A stretch of 14,576 bases of DNA from Acidimicrobiia bacterium. GTDB taxonomy: Bacteria; Actinomycetota; Acidimicrobiia; IMCC26256; JACDBD01. The translations under genes and the position numbers were made by a program. The stretch is from the NCBI GenBank assembly GCA_031177445.1, contig JAPSGP010000033.1, positions 1 to 14,576 of the forward strand, given 5' to 3'. How positions within the stretch are numbered: the stretch's first letter is position 1; every line of letters begins with the position of its first letter. Below are positions 12,686 through 14,576 of this stretch, piece after piece. The notes under the pieces were generated by a model that was given only the letters and a program-made list of their open reading frames with translations, ran no database searches and was not told where the DNA came from.

Positions 12686-13795
12686 TCAGGCGGCGCGGAA
12701 GTAGCTCACGATCCCGGCTTCGAGCCCGGCGGCGACGATCGCCAGTGCGTCGGGTCGCAGGAAGAGCTCGTCGACGACCTCTGGGTTCGACAAGAACTCC
12801 ACTTCCACCAGCGCTCCGACGTAGTCCCCCGGGTGGAGTGACATCGGGTTGTTCCCCAGCACGCCGACGCGCTGGCAGTCGGGGCAGTCGGCGGGATCGA
12901 ACCCGTTGCGCGCGATCGTCACGGCGTTGTTCCGCCGGAACCGCGCCTGGATGTCGGGCGGGTAGCGCTGGTAGCGGTCGCTGCGGATCCCTCGCCCGAC
13001 CCCTTGGTAGCCCTCGACCTGCATCTGCCCGAGGACTCCGAAGAGCAGGTGCTCGGCCAGACGGCGACCCTCCTCGGACCGCTTCCCGGTGTCGGAGTAG
13101 TACACCTCGGTGCCCCGGACACTCGGATCGTCGAGCGAGTTGAAGTGGATCGAGACCAGGAGCTCGGCCCGGAACCGATTGGCCCAGTCGATGCGCGGCT
13201 GGGTGCGCTCGGGCCCGTCCTCGAGCGCGACGCTGTCCGGCCGCACCTGCCCGTCTCCGCTGAAGTCGTACGGGTCGATCTGGAGTGCGCCGGCCTCGTT
13301 GCGCGTGACACAGACGTCGGCGCCCTGCTGCTCGAGCCGCCGCGCCAGCCGGTAGCCGGTCGTGAGCGTGAGCTCGTGCTCGAGCAGCGGGATTCCCTCG
13401 GTGGGATGCACGGGGATCTCACCCAGAGCGTCGCGGCCGGCGGCGCCGACGCCCCAATAGGCATCGTGGCCCGGGTCGATGCAGATCCGCCGTCCCCGCA
13501 GCGCTCGGGCTGGCGCCGCGCCATCGCCGGCGGTGGTCGACCCCTCGGGCTGCGGTGCCGGCTGCGACACGCGCGGCTGCGCGCCGGTTGGCGTCGTCTG
13601 CGACTCGGGTCCTGATCCTGACGAGCACGCGACCGCAGCCGCCGCCAGCACCGTGCACACAGCGACGGCGCGCCGCGCGATCGCACACGTTCCGCGCCAT
13701 GTCGGCCCGGCCCTGGCGTCAGGCGCTGTCGTATCCGAGGTGGTGCCGAGCGAAGCGGCGAATTCCTGCTGCACTCCAGTTGTCGTGATCTTCAC
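12686..13795 (-). CDS. N-acetylmuramoyl-L-alanine amidase (Amidase_3), probable lipoprotein
   Basis: The zinc amidase domain spans about 102-366. I-C-I-D-P-G-H carries H110, an E-H-E-L-T-L block supplies a glutamate (likely E139), S-I-H-F-N-S gives H217, and A-L-V-E-V-E-F-L-S-N provides the catalytic glutamate (E331). It should cleave the bond between muramic acid and the stem peptide of peptidoglycan outside the cell. A hydrophobic stretch ends in A-V-A-C-S-S (C57), a near-match to a lipobox, followed by a Ser/Pro/Gly-rich linker (58-98). The start is uncertain: the GTG at 13795 places 38 extra residues before the signal sequence and overlaps the upstream gene by 77 bases. An ATG at 13700 sits ideally but in another frame. 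Two cysteines (304, 307) form a C-P-D-C pair. Confidence 0.87.
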   Translation of the reverse strand: MKITTTGVQQEFAASLGTTSDTTAPDARAGPTWRGTCAIARRAVAVCTVLAAAAVACSSGSGPESQTTPTGAQPRVSQPAPQPEGSTTAGDGAAPARALRGRRICIDPGHDAYWGVGAAGRDALGEIPVHPTEGIPLLEHELTLTTGYRLARRLEQQGADVCVTRNEAGALQIDPYDFSGDGQVRPDSVALEDGPERTQPRIDWANRFRAELLVSIHFNSLDDPSVRGTEVYYSDTGKRSEEGRRLAEHLLFGVLGQMQVEGYQGVGRGIRSDRYQRYPPDIQARFRRNNAVTIARNGFDPADCPDCQRVGVLGNNPMSLHPGDYVGALVEVEFLSNPEVVDELFLRPDALAIVAAGLEAGIVSYFRAA

Positions 13796-14576
13796 CGTAG
13801 GCGGTGATGGCGTCGAACGACCATCGTGTCAGGCAGTTCACGGTGAAGAGGTTCGGGTTCAGATGCAGGGCAAGCCGGTTGAGGCACTCCCCTTCCGCGT
13901 GCAGCTCTCGACCCTGTTCGTCGGTCCCGTCGACGACGACGCGCCGCGGAAACCCCTTCTCGGCGTCGCGCTCGGTGACGACGCGCGTTCCCTGCACGAG
14001 CTTCGACCACGTGCCGTCACGGAGAAGCGACCCGTGGATCGAGACACAGCCGGCGCCGAAGTCCATCGTGATCGTGTAAAAAGCGTCGCGATCCGACGCG
14101 GTGGCGTAGCTGTAACCGCCGCACACCGCGCCGGAGCTGTGCAGTGTGGCCCCGAACTGTGAACGTGGGCCCCAAGACCGGTCGCGAAAGCCGAACGCAT
14201 CGACAGAAATCTCGTCGCCGTGCAACACGATCGTCCCGCGGTACCGGCCCGGCTGATCGAGATGCGAATCGCCGAGGTAGTTGGGCGCACAGATCGCACT
14301 GAACTCGAGGTCGACGTGGACCTCGTCACCGTCGGGGTCGTCGTAGGCGATGGCGTAGCGCGTGAGCGGTTCGAGGCAGCGGTGCGAATGCCGTTCGCCA
14401 GCTCGAGATCGGACAACGGCGCACTCGGCATCGGCAGGTGCCAGAAGAACTTCGCGTTGCTGACCCGCAACGTCGATGAGAACGGGTTCGGAGATCGCAT
14501 CACCGCCGTCAGGAAGGCCGTCGGAGAATCGGGAGAGACGGTCCTGAACGTGCAGCAACTCGACGGCGAGGAGGTT
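13719..14576 (-). CDS. Lipocalin-like DUF7064-type protein, apparently frameshifted and partial
   Basis: The body (13719 to about 14381) encodes a beta-rich protein with Y-D-D-P-D-G-D-E-V-H-V-D-L, H-L-D-Q-P-G-R-Y-R-G and F-G-F-R-D-R-S-W-G-P-R. These motifs fit actinobacterial DUF7064/DUF7065 proteins, a lipocalin-like group of unproven role often found near lipid or sterol genes. The name is from memory of the family. Upstream of 14382 the matching sequence (F-F-W-H-L-P-M-P ... L-E-L-A-N-G-I-R) is in a different frame and should join directly to R-C-L-E-P-L-T-R-Y, so one base seems missing around 14382-14383. The frame stays open to the window edge, so the start is outside. An intact reading of 279 aa from 14558 is possible, but its N-terminus looks out of frame. 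Confidence 0.65.
   Translation of the reverse strand, partial: NLLAVELLHVQDRLSRFSDGLPDGGDAISEPVLIDVAGQQREVLLAPADAECAVVRSRAGERHSHRCLEPLTRYAIAYDDPDGDEVHVDLEFSAICAPNYLGDSHLDQPGRYRGTIVLHGDEISVDAFGFRDRSWGPRSQFGATLHSSGAVCGGYSYATASDRDAFYTITMDFGAGCVSIHGSLLRDGTWSKLVQGTRVVTERDAEKGFPRRVVVDGTDEQGRELHAEGECLNRLALHLNPNLFTVNCLTRWSFDAITAYGEDHDNWSAAGIRRFARHHLGYDSA

Noticed and set aside
11398..13143. Very long plus-strand open frame (581 codons) opposite the LLM and amidase genes
   Set aside because: Its product is Arg/Pro/Ser-rich with no family resemblance, while the minus strand encodes recognisable LLM and amidase domains across the same bases. It is a GC-driven antisense shadow.
14388..14576. Possible plus-strand gene running off the right edge
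   Set aside because: The composition looks plausible, but the minus-strand motifs F-F-W-H-L-P-M-P and L-E-L-A-N-G-I-R fit the N-terminal part of the adjacent gene better, and no good ribosome binding site precedes the ATG. It is kept only as the alternative in the frameshift finding.
1..14576. CRISPR arrays, tRNA/rRNA genes, insertion sequences, integrases or phage genes
   Set aside because: Nothing resembling spaced direct repeats, transposase or integrase motifs, or structured RNA genes was seen on reading both strands.

Overview
This window is high-GC DNA with strongly GC-biased third codon positions, short intergenic gaps and many ATGA/GTGA stop-start overlaps. The gene content includes an LLM-class flavin/F420-type oxidoreductase, DUF1214 plus sulfotransferase, an ECF41 sigma factor, an actinobacterial-type lipoprotein amidase and many SDR enzymes. 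Together this points to an actinomycetote, plausibly of Acidimicrobiia/Ilumatobacter type. The placement is inferred from content and style; no rRNA or marker gene is present.

Layout. (1) Bases 1-1606, plus strand: a nucleotidyltransferase-fold protein, a small BON-domain protein and a metallophosphoesterase, each coupled to the next by a 4-base overlap. (2) Bases 1645-5545, plus strand: hotdog thioesterase, SDR oxidoreductase, sulfotransferase and DUF1214 protein, tightly packed and probably one operon for modifying a lipid or other hydrophobic alcohol/acyl compound. (3) Bases 5601-7646, plus strand: an NAD-dependent epimerase coupled to an ECF41-family sigma factor. A sequence matching the published ECF41 target promoter lies just upstream, so the pair looks autoregulated. 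(4) Bases 7585-9693: a TetR repressor on the minus strand, divergent from an NmrA-like NAD(P)-binding protein and a DUF1772 membrane protein. The divergent promoter region carries a near-perfect palindromic operator, and the operon is followed by a strong GC hairpin. (5) Bases 9770-10363: a two-domain ferredoxin-like (ABM/YCII-type) protein whose reading frame is interrupted by one in-frame amber codon. (6) Bases 10379-14576, minus strand: a secreted beta-helix protein, an LLM oxidoreductase, an N-acetylmuramoyl-L-alanine amidase and a lipocalin-like DUF7064-type protein that appears frameshifted near 14382.

The main points of interest are the ECF41-epimerase autoregulatory module, the TetR operator, the in-frame TAG, the probable frameshift at the right end and an SDR that lacks its catalytic lysine. 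I saw no CRISPR array, tRNA, rRNA, insertion sequence or integrase. No gene-free stretch exceeds 300 bases; the longest gap is 12418-12685.
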